From assembly GCF_000350225.1 (NCBI RefSeq), contig NW_005178734.1, positions 124,001 to 188,000 on the forward strand: 64,000 nucleotides of DNA, read 5' to 3'. Below, piece after piece: positions 49,769 through 61,992 of the stretch; position 1 is the stretch's first letter; each line of letters opens with the position of its first letter. A program made the translations under genes and the position numbers. The DNA is from Chondrus crispus (lineage: Eukaryota > Rhodophyta > Florideophyceae > Gigartinales > Gigartinaceae). The notes beneath the pieces were generated by a model that searched no databases, was not told where the DNA came from, and worked only from the letters and a program-made list of their open reading frames with translations.

Positions 49769-49996
49769 GGCACCTCCTTCACCCATCACAACTGCAGACC
49801 GTCCCACTGTCCCACCCCCCTCCGCCCAAAATCACGTTTCAATTGCCTCCTCTGAAGCGAGTCCGGCCTCCACGCCCGCTCCAAATCTCTTACGCAAGCG
49901 CCCACTCTCCTTCTCCGCCGAGCTCCCACCCCCACACCGCCCTCTTGGTAACTATGACACAGTGCAACGTGACACCGTGACCCGGACACGCCTATC

Positions 49997-50756
49997 TGTG
50001 GTATATCGCCAAGTGTCCACTAGTGTACATACTGTACTCGAACACCCGAGTGTGTATGATAGGATCCGCATTGGATAAATTCCAATTCGAAAGGTAATTA
50101 CCTTATCGTCCGGTAAGTTGGGCAGCGCATTTCGCGTCCGTGTACGTACTGTACTCGAATCATACCGTCTAATGTATGATACCGGCGTACCTCGCTAACG
50201 CCCAAGTGCAGGACCGTTACTGCCCGATATGTAGTCGTACCGTTACCGTCTGGCCCTGTAAGGGCGGGGACTACAGTAGTAGATATAATAAAGTAGGGAA
50301 GGGGAAGGACTCGAGGGGATCATCGCTCACCGGAGGCATCATCTTGAGGGCCGACCCCTTTGTCCCTTGGTTTTGTGCCTAATTCTTTCGCCTGACTACG
50401 ATTTTCCTTTCCTTCAGTACATCGAGTACAACGAGAAGTACCCACCGCAGGGGTAACGCACGACGAGCGCTCCGCATAGCGCCCGGATTCGTCCTCCGTG
50501 ACGACGTCGCCTCCGCACGGCGTCGAGTTACCACGTCGAGGACGTCGATCTGCCTTTCGTAGCATCGTTGTGTCGAACCCACACCGCTCTACCAAAACCT
50601 CTACCAACCAGCTACCGAACTCCCTTCTGTCTTGTTTTGTGGTTCTTACTACACGTGTGCATGGCACTCGTCGCTTCTCGCACGCTTCGAACTACAGTAC
50701 GACGTGTCGCAGCTCCCGCTACCCGAAGCCGATCGAGCGCGGCACGTTCTACTACA
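49997..50756 (+). repeat. 5' LTR of element C (about 760 bp)
   Basis: Starts TGTGGTATA and ends TACTACA, like B. Contains a repeated block GTACATACTGTACTCGAA / GTACGTACTGTACTCGAA at about 50025 and about 50143. The primer site follows after one base. Boundaries are inferred from similarity of the ends to B, since no second copy is in the window. Confidence 0.75.
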
Positions 50757-50757
50757 C

Positions 50758-50775
50758 TGGTCTCCCGACCTAGAA
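50758..50775 (+). other. Primer-binding site of element C
   Basis: TGGTCTCCCGACCTAGAA, identical to those of B and D. Confidence 0.8.
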
Positions 50776-50845
50776 GTGTGAGCGCACGCTACGTTTGCTG
50801 CGCAAAGAAATCTCGTTGGCGATTGTGGCCTCGTCGATATGAGTT

Positions 50846-50910
50846 NNNNNNNNNNNNNNNNNNNNNNNNNNNNNNNNNNNNNNNNNNNNNNNNNNNNNNN
50901 NNNNNNNNNN
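50846..50910. other. Assembly gap (65 N)
   Basis: A run of N within the leader or gag N-terminus of element C; real length unknown. Confidence 1.
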
Positions 50911-51054
50911 GTAGCATGGCGCGAGGCTAGCAAAGGCAGGTCTCCTCGCTAGTTCCGAAGCCGCGGAACCGTCCGCTCCGGTCCCACCGCCGGTTGAACC
51001 AAGCGGAGTCGATGAACATGCTTCCGACTTTCGCCCAACTCATGGTGCTCCGAC

Positions 51055-53229
51055 ATGGATTCGTACGAGACGATGCTTCGAAACCTCGAGGATAAACGGG
51101 AAGCGCTCCGTAGCGACGTCTATGATGATGTCTATGAGCATTGCCGAGACAATCTCCGTGACCTAATGCTGGATCGATATCAATATTTCACGCAAGGACT
51201 TGAGAGCCTCCGAGCTCACGTCGATACGATCGAATCTCGACTCGTCCTTTGCGGGAGCCTTATCCCCGATAGGTCAACTGACCTGACCGCCGAGCGGATG
51301 GTCGCGTTCTCGTGCTTAGCCGCTCAAGTGAATCAGCAACGAAGCCGCGCGAATCGGCTGCGAGAGAGAGGATCAGATATATCTTCAACGTCCGCGAACG
51401 CTCGCGACGTGTCTCGACCGAGTCCGGTTTTGTTGCGCTTTTTTGACCCTCTTCCTATAGGTTCCGATCGTTCGGGACCGAATGATATTCGTCGCGAATC
51501 TCACGCTCGTGGGCCACGGGCCACGGCCCCTCCGTTTGTGTCCCACAAGATTCCATACCGACCGGAAACGCCTTCACAGCCACTCGCTGTGACGCCCTTC
51601 GGTCATTTAGGACCTCTTGAGCCTGGGATCGAGCCCACGAAGACCTTACTTCAAGAGTTCAGCCAGGTTGTCGACTGTCGACTCTATCGTCTCGACGATA
51701 CTTCTATTCTCGTCTCGGAGAACGGTGCAGGACGAATTGGCAAATACGTGAAGCGCTGCCAAGGCATACGGCCTACGATGAAGACCTTCGATGGCTCCTC
51801 CCCGATAACGCCGCTGTCTTTTCTCAAGGACATCAGCATCACCTTTAACGCACAGCGCCTCAACGAGGGCGTAGCTGTACGAGTCATCGCTCATTTCTTG
51901 GAGCGTGACGCGGAACGCCTGTACACTTCTTACACGATGACGGCGTTACGATCCGGTTCGCTACGGAGCGCTAGGTCAATTTCGTGGCCCGGGTTGGTGA
52001 ACCTGCTGATCCGCCGCTATCTTACGGACGACGTTCTCAACGACGCTTACGAAAATGTCGCTACGATTCGTCAACTTCCGCATGAAAACGAAAACGTGTA
52101 CACAGATCGATTCGAAGATCTCGCGTACTCCTGTACCGCCGTGTTCTCCGACGCCGCGCAGGCGAACTGCTTCATCCGCGGATTGGCTGTCGAAACGAGG
52201 GATGTAGTAACCGAGACCGTTTATCGCCTTCCGTTTGGCGAAGGAAACGACCTCGCCGCTGTTCGTCGCATCGCGCTGGCGGAGGGTAATACCTACCAAG
52301 CCCGTTCGGGAAAAGCTTTACCCGACATCGGAGCGAACGCGCAACGGACGCCTCGAGTACGCCCCCCGAGGGCGCCTTCATCTTCTGGCTCGAAGTTTTA
52401 TCTCACAGGACACGAAGCCCCAAGCAATCTCGTGGCTGGGAATGCTGGCTTACTCGATGCGCCACCGAGCGTACAGTTTGATCTCGTATTGATCATGCCG
52501 GGACGAGCCGTCGCTGAATCGACAAGTTCCGGTACGTTTAACACCGCCAGGTCGGCGGAAGATCCGACAAGCACAACGGAAGTGGATATCACGAAGCGCA
52601 TCGAGCGCTTCATTCCTTCTCACGATCCCGCTCTAACGGAGGAACAGGTGAGGCTGGCACAGTCGATCGTGCCGCCCAATTCCCCGTACCATCGTTGCTG
52701 GCTCTGCCGCATCGTGGGGCACACCCTCTACACGTGCCCCTTTCTGACGAAAGAGCAGCAAATCTACTCCGGATGCGGTAACTGCGATTATCAGCTGGAG
52801 ACGAGGCCCCATATGCGGAACCTGCTCAGGCAGCTACCGAACAACCGCTTCCGTCAAGCGGGCAACAGAGGCCGTCCGCGACAACTTGGTTTCCGTGAAC
52901 CAAGCAAGACAGTCCTCCGAAGACCCGATCAAGGCTATCGTTCGTCCGATACGAATTACCCCCGTCGTGTTGGGCAGCCACATCGTGAAGTGCGTCGTCC
53001 TACGCAGAACGACGTACAAGGAGCAATGATGTACTTGCGCGATCTCATCACCTCTGACTTCGCGACATGCGCGAATGAAGAACCGGTAATGCTCGTGCCA
53101 GCCGACGTGGCGCGTTTGGACGGAGAGCTGCTCGACACCGCACGAGCGGAACAAGAGAATCCCCCGAACAGGAATACTTCAAGTCGCCCAGATACCTCCG
53201 ATGAGAGTAGTTCTTCGGGAAAAGAGTAA
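51055..53229 (+). CDS. Gag polyprotein of element C
   Basis: A 724-codon frame from ATG 51055, homologous to B's gag along its length (PFGHLGPLEPGIEPTKTL; LNEGVAVRVIAHFLERDAER; LPHENENVYTDRF), with a CCHC knuckle CWLCRIVGHTLYTC near 52698-52739 and a basic tail. B's gag has about 60 more N-terminal residues; a matching stretch here (EPSAPVPPPVEPSGVDEHAS, about 50958-51017) is in another frame after the N gap, so the native start is probably upstream and lost by an indel near 51050. The capsid-nucleocapsid body is intact. Confidence 0.88.
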   Translation: MDSYETMLRNLEDKREALRSDVYDDVYEHCRDNLRDLMLDRYQYFTQGLESLRAHVDTIESRLVLCGSLIPDRSTDLTAERMVAFSCLAAQVNQQRSRANRLRERGSDISSTSANARDVSRPSPVLLRFFDPLPIGSDRSGPNDIRRESHARGPRATAPPFVSHKIPYRPETPSQPLAVTPFGHLGPLEPGIEPTKTLLQEFSQVVDCRLYRLDDTSILVSENGAGRIGKYVKRCQGIRPTMKTFDGSSPITPLSFLKDISITFNAQRLNEGVAVRVIAHFLERDAERLYTSYTMTALRSGSLRSARSISWPGLVNLLIRRYLTDDVLNDAYENVATIRQLPHENENVYTDRFEDLAYSCTAVFSDAAQANCFIRGLAVETRDVVTETVYRLPFGEGNDLAAVRRIALAEGNTYQARSGKALPDIGANAQRTPRVRPPRAPSSSGSKFYLTGHEAPSNLVAGNAGLLDAPPSVQFDLVLIMPGRAVAESTSSGTFNTARSAEDPTSTTEVDITKRIERFIPSHDPALTEEQVRLAQSIVPPNSPYHRCWLCRIVGHTLYTCPFLTKEQQIYSGCGNCDYQLETRPHMRNLLRQLPNNRFRQAGNRGRPRQLGFREPSKTVLRRPDQGYRSSDTNYPRRVGQPHREVRRPTQNDVQGAMMYLRDLITSDFATCANEEPVMLVPADVARLDGELLDTARAEQENPPNRNTSSRPDTSDESSSSGKE

Positions 53230-53231
53230 AG

Positions 53232-56200
53232 GTGGTCTCGTTCGCAACGTTGCAAGATTCATCTGTTTCCTTATCTCCAAACGTGCCCCAAGATGACGGG
53301 CAGCGCGAAAAGCCCGACGAGCAGGGAGTCAAAGCCGTTCAGAGTTCCCGCGATGTCAACCCTGATAACTCTGCGCCGCTAGCCGCCGTGCAACCCGACG
53401 AGGGGTACCTCGTGACCGATGAAAGTCCACGACCTGGCGAACCAGGTCCCTGCAAATATTGCGCCGGGGCTCAAACAGATTCTGTCATGGACAAACAATC
53501 TCGACCGAGATCGAGAGCGGCAAGGCGCCGAGAGAAAAGAAAAACGAGACGAAAACGTCCTCGTCCAGGTGATTACCTCGCGAAGGGGGATCCCCGAGTC
53601 GTAGACGGGGTGGTGTGCTTGCTTTCCTCGAAGCTGTATACCGTCTACGGTTCGATTGGTATTGCCACCAACGCCTTAAAGCCGTATCGAATTGCGATTG
53701 ATACCTGTTCAGGATACAATCTCGTGCGTAGGGACTGTCTACCTCCGAACTGGCGAACGTATCAAATACTGAACGCCTCGTTGCCAAGATTGGCAGGAGC
53801 GGATTCAAGCCCTCTGAAGCTAACAGCAGTCGTCCGTCTCGCTGTACGACTCGGTAACGTCACGTATCGACTACTCTTCGTGGTAGCCGATTCTCTCGCT
53901 GTAAAAGTCCTCCTAGGGACGTCTTTCATTGAGGCGCACGTCAAACGAATTGACACCGACATGCAATGCCTTGAATTACGTCGCGGATGCGGCGTCGCCA
54001 TTATAGACGCAAAAGGCGTCGCTTCTACTCATAGCGAAACGAGTACCAAGCCATCTCGACGTACGCAGAACGACAACGGTCGTGAAACTGACGCCCAACC
54101 CATCCGTCTGGCCAAATAGATTTCGATCCCGGCTATGTCACAACTCGGAGTGCGGGTCACTACGAAGGGTGTGGGACTTGTATTTCTTGACCCTAAGGCC
54201 CCGTTGCAACACCGTCATGGTGTACGACTAACGAACGAGGTGGCGGATGTACTTCCCAACTGTCCGTTTGAAGTCATCGCTGCGAACTTCTCCCGAAAGC
54301 CACGGAGGCTTCCTAAGAATACCATCATTGGGTATGCGAAGCGCAAACCTGTCGCTATTCTTACGCCAGAGCGACCAGTCACTGAGGAAATGGGCCGAGT
54401 TCTCAATATCTCGGCAATCCCAGAGACAACCTCAACCAATGAGAGGTCGAACTACGAAAGGGTATGGGGCTCTGCGACAGAACATAGCTGTCATACGAAG
54501 GAGAAGGTTCCAGAAGACTGGGAATCTCAGGTTGGTCTCAGCCACATTACGGACGAACCCTTACGAGTCGAAATTATGGCTGTGCTACGGAAGCACTCGT
54601 CGATGTGGGATGGCAATCTTGGTACCATCTCGGCGACAGAACATCGCATTCAGCTCGAGAAAGGTACGAAACCCCTACTTTCAATGCCGTATCGCCAAGG
54701 ACCTGCGATGCGTACGAAGGTCGCAGAAGAAATTGAGAAGATGCTCAATGCTGGGGCTATTGAACCCGCGACCTCTGAGTGGGCTTCTCCCGTAGTGCTC
54801 GTCCCAAAGAAGGACAGGTCACTTCATTTCTGCGTCGACTACAGACGCCTGAACACGAAAACGATAGGGGACGCTTATCCCCTACCGCACATGGACGATT
54901 GTATCGACTCCCTTGGAGACTCTAAGATTTTTTCCACATTGGACTGCAACTCGGGATATTGGCAAATCCCGGTTGCTCCGGAAGATCGTGACAAGACTAC
55001 GTTTACGAGCTATCTCGGTACGTTCCGATATTTAAGGATGCCTTTCGGCCTACGGAACGCCCCGGCGACGTTTCAGAGAGCGCTAGACATCATACTGTCT
55101 GGCGTACGTTGGCAAATTTGCCTCATTTACCATGACGATGTAATCGTGTTCTCTCGTACCATGGAACAGCACGTGCAGCACCTCGATACCGTCCTTTCGC
55201 TGCTACGGTCAGCGGGAATCTCGCTGAAGCTAAAGAATTGCGCCTTCTTCCAACGTGAGGTACGATACCTTGTACACGTTATTACTCCGGGTAAGCTACA
55301 AGTCGCCGAGGATGCGGCGTCTGCATTCGCGTCTCCCGAGTTCCCTCGAACCCTCACTCAGGTCCGTTCCTTCTTGGCGGCCTGCAACGTGTATCGACGT
55401 TTCGTTCAGGGATTTTCGAAAGTTGCGAAACCGTTGACGGACATGACGCGTAAGAACGCGGACGTGGATTGGGATAGCCCAACAGATGCCCAAGTGAAAG
55501 CATTCGAAGGGCTGAAAAATAGAATGGTCTCGCCCCCCGTGTTGGCTTTGCCACGGTTGGGTGAGCCATACGTCATCTATACTGCTGCCTCCGCTTACCA
55601 GCTCGGCTGCACGCTTCTACAACAACAGGACGATCCGGGTAGTTGGCATCCAGTCGGCTACTGGTCTTATGCGCTTAACGAAAGCGAACGAAACTATTCC
55701 GCTACCGAGCGCGAATGTTACGCTGTTGTGTGGGCAATCACATCGTTGCGACCGTATATAGAAGGTACGCACTTCAAGGTTCGAACCGACCACGATGCCC
55801 TACGAAGGCTCATGACGTTAACGGCGTCCTCTCGAAGACTAACGAGATGGAGACTTCGCCTGGCCGAATTCGACTTCACGATCGAATATCGCCCGGGACG
55901 AGTGCACCAAGTTCCGGACGCGCTCTCACCATTGGTTGCCCCAAATAGGGGAAACCAACCCGAGATGGACGACGAAGTACCGACCTTCGACAGTGACGTC
56001 TCCCTTTTGACGACGGTTCAGGATGTTTCGAATGAATTAACGGAGCATCGATGCACTCCGGAGTGTGATCACGACACGGAGACGGTTTTCGTTACGACGC
56101 GCACTGGAGCACTCTCTACGAACGGAGCTCCCCGTGACGCCATGGAACCAGTCGTCTGGCCACACGAGGACGACGAGTCCGACGAGATGGACGACGTAGA

Positions 56201-56459
56201 CCTCGATGTCTTCGGCCTTCCTGACGATCAAGAGGCTCTGTCCAACAACCGCCCAAACGATTCACTTCCCACTCCTATCTCCTTCGACGAGCTGGCTGAA
56301 GAACAACGAGCTGATGAATTCTGTCAGACGGTTCTGTCTCGACAGGACAGAAACCGCGACTCAAACTTTTTCGAGGATACGGACGGGCTGCTCAAGCGCA
56401 AACACCCGTACGGGTGTTTGTACGTACGAACGAAATATCGTGCAAATCGTCGTACCTGA
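53232..56459 (+). pseudogene. Element C pol: protease, RT, RNase H (stop and losses)
   Basis: The frame follows gag directly. Protease active site DTCSGYNLV (53699-53725), the same unusual form as in B. TAG at 54117-54119 stands where B has Trp. RT: FCVDYRRLN near 54829, LDCNSGYWQIP near 54941, catalytic YHDD at about 55129-55140 (allowed YxDD form). RNase H reads IYTAASAYQLG near 55570 where B has IDTDASAYQLG, so two acidic residues are gone, including the first catalytic Asp. The frame breaks at about 56410 beside a 22-bp palindrome. Not functional. Confidence 0.88.
56399..56420. repeat. 22-bp perfect palindrome at a pol frameshift
   Basis: CAAACACCCGTACGGGTGTTTG, followed by GTACGTAC. It lies exactly where element C's pol loses its frame, between RNase H and integrase. 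In B the same place has no palindrome. Confidence 0.85.
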
Positions 56460-56643
56460 AACGTTAATATCTCGGCTCTTATCGCTAACGCACGACCCCG
56501 TTGTCGCAGGACATCCCGGGCAGAACAGAATGTACTACATCCTAAGACGAACGTACTACTGGCCACACATGGCTGTAGCCGTGGCGGCGACAGTACGGAA
56601 CTGTCCACATTGCGCGAAGAACCGCGTCCGGTTACGTAAGAGG
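56430..56643 (+). pseudogene. Element C integrase, zinc-finger part (left of element D)
   Basis: Frame after the break: IVQIVVPETLISRLLSL, then HDPVVAGHPGQNRMYY and CPHCAKNRVRLRKR, the HHCC finger of the integrase. It stops at the LTR of element D at 56644. The reading continues at 62520 with LNRLKQFPATAPIES in the same frame when D and one AGAGG copy are skipped. Confidence 0.88.
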
Positions 56644-57153
56644 TGTAGTAACATGGTAACTCCGTTCCCGTTGCTCTACAGTAGCTAGAGTACCGTCAGT
56701 GACAGGCCGTACACGTATCTTAGTGTACACGTGCAAGCCGGAGTGACGGCGCACGTGTACTAGTGTATATGCCGGTGTACAGGTGGGGCCAGGGGCACAG
56801 TTGTCCACGTGTACACGGATGGTCTACTTAGAGGCCCTTACACTACTATTTAGTCATGATCGCTACTGTAATATAGTCTTACAGTAGCCAGAGACTGGAG
56901 GAAGGCAGACGTACTAGAGAGGAACTGCCTTCCTCCCCAACAATAAACCAGCTACCCCGTCCCCTCTGAGCTAGCCCCCAACTTCCTAATTAGGACTCAT
57001 CTCCCGTCTTCAGGGGTAGCACCTCCCTTCGTCCGTTTCGGTCTCGCTACAGCCACCCTCCTCCTGAGGTTGCTGTCGTTGTAATTTACCGCTGCCGTGG
57101 ACACCCCCTCCGTGACGGATTAAAACCGAACCGGAAGGATCCATATTATTACA
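56644..57153 (+). repeat. 5' LTR of element D
   Basis: 510 bp. U3 carries several CACGTG-containing sites (GTACACGTGC, GCACGTGTAC, CCACGTGTACAC), like B's U3. The inverted pair CTGTAAGACT/AGTCTTACAG seen in the 3' copy is represented here by AGTCTTACAG at 56875-56884. Confidence 0.9.
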
Positions 57154-57155
57154 AC

Positions 57156-57173
57156 TGGTCTCCCGACCTAGAA
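57156..57173 (+). other. Primer-binding site of element D
   Basis: TGGTCTCCCGACCTAGAA, two bases after the LTR; identical to B and C. Confidence 0.8.
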
Positions 57174-57206
57174 AGCTTTCTACGAATTCACGAGATCCGA
57201 TTCAGA

Positions 57207-60200
57207 ATGGAGATTGAAGACGGTCGCAAATCTGGCGACAATATCCTGTGAAGGTTGAGGCCGCCAGGCTCGAAAGAGCAGGCGCCATGCCTCCCTTGCA
57301 GAGTTCCCGTGCTAGGAACGTCATCCGGCTCGAGAATGCGCAGCCTCCCGGCGAAGTCCCGCACGGCTTACATTGAGAAGTTGGCCTGCAAAAGGACGAG
57401 ATCAGAGACGCGTGCGACGTCCGCACCTTCGCTGGCGGGGGAGCTCCTCAGAGGACGTCAACGCGGCCAAACCGGAGCAAAGCCGGTTGCAGTGGTGGCC
57501 GATCGTCCAGAAAGGTTCAGGCAGCTCAGAGGGGCCGCGAAGATCCCAGCCACACCGCGATACCGCGGCCAAAGGTCCGTACTGGAGAAATGGTTAACGT
57601 CCGAGTTGGACCGCCTGGTAACGGCCGCTGTGGAAGTGCAACTGACCAAGGCGCTCAGAAGAATCGTCGAAGAACATAGTCAGACTCTGGTGAGGAGCGC
57701 AGTAGACGATTTGGTGGAAATTGGACCCTTCCGGGATTCTCTAACAACTACTGTCGGGGATATTGCTCGTGCTAAGCTGAAAGCCTGGGTCCCAGAACGG
57801 AACCAAGCGGCTCCTGTCGCCCCTCCCACGCATATGGGGCAACCGCTGACGACGAATAAATTGGCGCCCCTGCCGCTGGCGCCCCACAACGTACAACCGC
57901 AATACACCCAAATGGGACGAAAGGCCTTCGGAGGAGGAGAGGATACCGACGGCCAGCTGTACGCTTGGAGAATAGCTCAGAAACCCGTGTTCTAGCCGGG
58001 AGCCGGTCATGGGGGTTCCCCGACACAGACGCGGAAGAATAACAAGACAGAGTACGAATCCGACGACTCTATGAGGAGTGAAGCCACGGGTGACAACACC
58101 TACCGGTCGGACGGCGACGCCAAAGTGGACGTGGGGCATGTACGCCCGATCCGCCCTCTAAACGACCTTTTCAAGAAGGTCATGGATTACCGCCGTTACC
58201 GGTTGTGCGACCGGTCGGGACGATATAACTCCAAGGTCTCCAGTATGGTCACGAGGGCCGGAAAGCGAATGGCTCTACAGATGAGGGGGGCGACCTTCTG
58301 CGGAGATGACCCGATGGCTTTGCTGGATTTCTTCCCCAGGTTCGCGGCGGCTTGCAACCAGAACGGCTTACATGAGGGAGCAGCCCTTTGTTGCTTCCAG
58401 TTCTTCATGACGGGCACAGACTTGGCAAGGATACAGGCCCGTATTGTGGGAGAATCCGGGGTGGTCGATGCCCGCAGGGACGAAATGTTATCGTCTTACA
58501 CCGAGGCCGTAAACTGCCTACTCAGGACTTTTGCGACAAACGAGGTCATTAAAGAGGCCTGCGCTGAGGTGACGGGCTTTATACAAAGTCCCAGGATGAC
58601 CGAAACGGAATACGGAGACTGTCTCTGGAAGAAAGCACTCCGCTGCAGAAATGTCTTCTCCGATAATCGGCTCAAGTCGCTCTATGTGGAATGGCTCCTT
58701 CCGGCTATCCGTACTCAGGTGCGTCACCATCTTACGACACACCCCCGCGTAGCTTTTACAGAGCTAAAGCAGTACGCTGAGGGCGTCGGGACCGCCTACA
58801 GGGGTGGGAAAACTATCCGGCGGTCACGAGAAGCCGGTACCACCTTCGTCCCCGAACGGGACGCCCGCATGGTAGTTTGCTCATTGCAGATGAATCACCC
58901 GAAACGTGTCCCGTCAAGGAGGCCAACGATGTTTGTGACTCTCCTCTCTGTATGACCGTGGAAGCTGCAGCTGTGAAGTCGCCTCTAGGGAACCACACAA
59001 CGGATGCCACAGCCTGCTTAGGGACGAAAACCCCCACGGACGTAGGGAGTACGCTGCAGAAGTCTAAGACGTCCGTATGGAAGGAAGATTACACGAACCG
59101 GGAGTGGCCCTGGCGCGACCCCAGAGGGGATGTCGGCTTGCGAAGCCCCCATTCGAAGATAGACCCATCGCACAGAGTCGACCGTTGTCGGATCTGCCAT
59201 TCTGTCTACCGGCCGTGCTGTCACGGACTCTCCAAGGAGGATCGAGTCCGTCCGGCTACTCGCCCTTAGGGAGCGGAACTTCAAGGCGAAGGGGATTTCG
59301 TCCGCTGCAGTCCATAACAGAAGCCATAGGAAACCCGACAGGAATTCTTCCGGATCAGGGTCAACTCTCGGAGACGTCGACGCAAGGGGCCAGTCTACGA
59401 GCGCTATTACTACTACATTGAGTGACGATGACCGACAGAGAAGGAAACGGCGGACCAGAAGATCCCGTAAGGGCAAGGAGGTCCCCACCGATTCGGAGTC
59501 CGAAAAAGTACCCTCGAGGGAAGGAAGAATTAATGCCGGCGGGCTGGTGGCGGCGGCGCCCGAAAAGGACCAAATCCAGGCCAACGCGGAAGACCCTAAC
59601 GGAAATAGGGGCACTATTCCCTGCGAGGGTGGTGACGAGCCGCCCGGAGGCGCTCCCGAAGACAACCGTTTGGGACGACATCGCGAGACTGGTAAACGTA
59701 TATCAAGGTCCTCTCAAGGAAAAAGGGCCGAAAGGAAGAGAGGAAAGTCAAGCCCGGGACCCACTGGTGGGAAACTGTCCCGCTCGGGTCGACGAAGAAT
59801 TTCTTCCGACGACGAGACCCCCTGCCCTTTATGCCTCTCTCCGAGCCGGCCTTGCTGTCCCGATTTAACGGAAGACCTACGAGTTCGGTTACCTTCTCAC
59901 CGAGAACGCAATTCCTTTCGCCAGGACATTGCGCGTCTGGTCCGGGAATTAGAAACGTTTAAAGGCCGCAAAGATGTCGCTGGACCCGCAAGGAAAGAGG
60001 AAAAGCCGAGGCCGTACCGCACTGTAGGAGTTTGTCTCGTCCCTCGTGACAGGTCCCTGCCGAGACTAATGAACGAGAGCGGTCCATACCCGTCGGAGCG
60101 AGAACGGAACTACAGCCCCGAGGACGTCTTGCCACACGGCGCTCGAAGCCCCATACGGGACACACAGGCTCGACCCCTTCAGGGGGTTGGAGACGAACCC

Positions 60201-60344
60201 CCAGCTGGGAAAAATACGAGCCCACAAAGGGTACCCCTCGTGTGCCTCGAATTCCTCGCGGACGGCGACACCCCCACGCCCCCTCGAATTTACAAGCGAG
60301 GGGGCGCCACCAAACGTTGGTCCGTTACGGGCAGGGCTGCTTGA
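57207..60344 (+). pseudogene. Gag of element D (stops and frameshifts; duplicated Cys modules)
   Basis: ATG 57207 opens MEIEDGRKSGDNIL, then TGA 57249 and, in the same frame, TAG 57993. The capsid-like part (58071-58880) has LFKKVMDYRRYRL and CGDDPMALLDFF, matching element A's gag. After frame changes near 58870 and 59250 the frame 59270-60344 is basic and polar. Two Cys modules with the same pattern C-x2-C-x6-C-C occur: CRICHSVYRPCC near 59191 and CPLCLSPSRPCC near 59822, each followed by a similar L-x(3)-DR/LRVRL...RERN stretch. These replace the usual CCHC knuckle. No pol follows. Confidence 0.75.
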
Positions 60345-61992
60345 CCGCACAGACCGAACTGCACAGGGAACCTAGGAAAGGACAGTCCAAAAAGGTCCTT
60401 TCAATAGGGGGATGCCACGCCAACCGCTGTTCACTCCCAAGTTTCCGAGATCGGACAAGCCCAAAAAGGTGAACAGACCCCGACGGGCGTTTAAGAAAAT
60501 TTCCGAAAAAGAACAGGGCACGAGGCCGGACTCGGAATATTCTTAAGTCCCGAACGGGTGACACTTTCAAGGTCGACGGAGCGTGGGAGAAGTGACCGTA
60601 CCTCTTTCGTTGGCAGTCAACTCATTCCGTACGCGTCGCATTTGCCAAAACGTTACCTGCGAAAGGACAGAAGAAACCCGGTAGGGACTTTATTACAGTT
60701 CCCTCAGGGTATGTAGTCCTCCTGGTAGATTGTACCACCCGTCTCGGAAAATACCGACGTCCTTTTAAAAAAGATAAGTGGGCGACCCCTGGTGGTGGAC
60801 GGCAACGAAGTGCGAGTCTGTCAAAAAGGGGGGAGGAACCCCAAAGGGACGAGCTCGTATAACTGACGATGTCTCGTACCGCCCGGGTCGGTCGTCCCAA
60901 GGAGAGGGGTAAGGCTTCCGAATTTTTACAGTGCGATTCGGAACTGTGCAAGACCCCAAACAGGCCTGCCAACCCGCTTGGGATATACTTGTAAACCCTG
61001 TCGGGAAAGCGCGAAATACTAAGTCACACGACTCAGAAGAAGGGACGAGACCGGAATTTGAAGGACCGGGTCGGTCTTCCCAGAAAAAGAGTGGAAAATT
61101 TCGACATTCTGCCTCCCAAGGTCACGCAAAAAAGGAGAGAAGAAAGCCTTTAGGGATTTTATTACAGTCCACTCCGGGTATGCCGTCTGTACCACTCGTC
61201 TCGGAAGAATGGCGATGCCCTTTTCAAAGGACAAGGGGTCAGCCTCCGGTGGTAAGCGTCACCCAAGTCCGAATCGGTCACGATTAGAGAAAAGAAGAAC
61301 AACAACACCGAAGGGACGGAGCCGAGATACCTTCCGATTTACTGTACCGCCCTGGTCGGTCGTATTAAGGTGAGGGGTAAGGTGCAGACCGGCGAAAGAC
61401 CGACAAGACGGACAATTAAGGCCGAGAATGACCCGTCCGGGATTGCATGCCCATACGGTGAGTAACTCCCTCGAAGATGCACAGAAGCCCGCACAGGTCG
61501 CGGATGAATTTTAGAAAGACCGACAACACGGACAATTAAGGGAGAACGGCGAAAGACCGACAAGGCGGACAATTAAGGGACAGAGAACGGCGAAAGACCG
61601 ACTAGACGGACAATTAAGACCGAGAATGATCCGTACGGGATTGCATGCCCCTACGGTGAGTAGCTTCCTCGGAGACGCACAGAAGCCCGCACAGGTCGCC
61701 GATGAATATTACGGAGACCTTCTCAGGACCGTCACCGCATGCACTGCCCGCTAAAAATGTCTAGAACGGTGAGCATTCTGGCTATATGGACAACTCCGAG
61801 AGCGGTCTTGACGAAACTGAATTATTTGTGATCCTCGGGGAATAGCAGCGCGATCAAGCTTAACGCACGCGCTACACGTGGATGCTACTCTCGTGGCACC
61901 GCGCGCGCAGAAGGCGCACACGCGATTTGGAAGTAAGTGAAATTTAGCTGTCCCGTGGCCACATCGACACGTGTGTTAATGGACACACAGTG
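60345..61992. repeat. Repeat-rich non-coding 3' part of element D
   Basis: Two diverged copies of a block of about 260 bp (about 60650-60915 and about 61125-61383; shared TTATTACAGT, CGTCTCGGAA, CGGTCGT, GAGGGGTAAGG) and a short-repeat cluster: GAAAGACCGAC....CGGACAATTAAG at about 61394, 61514, 61551 and 61592, with a 93-bp companion (GAGAATGACCCGTCCGGGAT...) at 61421-61513 and 61619-61711. No ORF is convincing. Confidence 0.75.

Noticed and set aside
49992-49996. CTATC before element C equals CTATC after element A (28481-28485), suggesting a shared event
   Set aside because: A 5-base match between two different elements 21 kb apart is plausible by chance; each element's true partner copy is outside the window.
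50846-50910. Run of N as a biological feature
   Set aside because: It is an assembly gap.
53232-56459. Alternative genetic code suggested by single in-frame stops in many transposon genes (TGA 33850, TAG 36269, TAG 54117, TAG 57993)
   Set aside because: All three stop codons are involved and they co-occur with indels and lost catalytic residues; EF-G is intact with ordinary stop use. Neutral decay explains it.
61391-61711. CRISPR-like array
   Set aside because: The genome is eukaryotic, the repeats are imperfect and irregularly spaced, and no cas genes are present.
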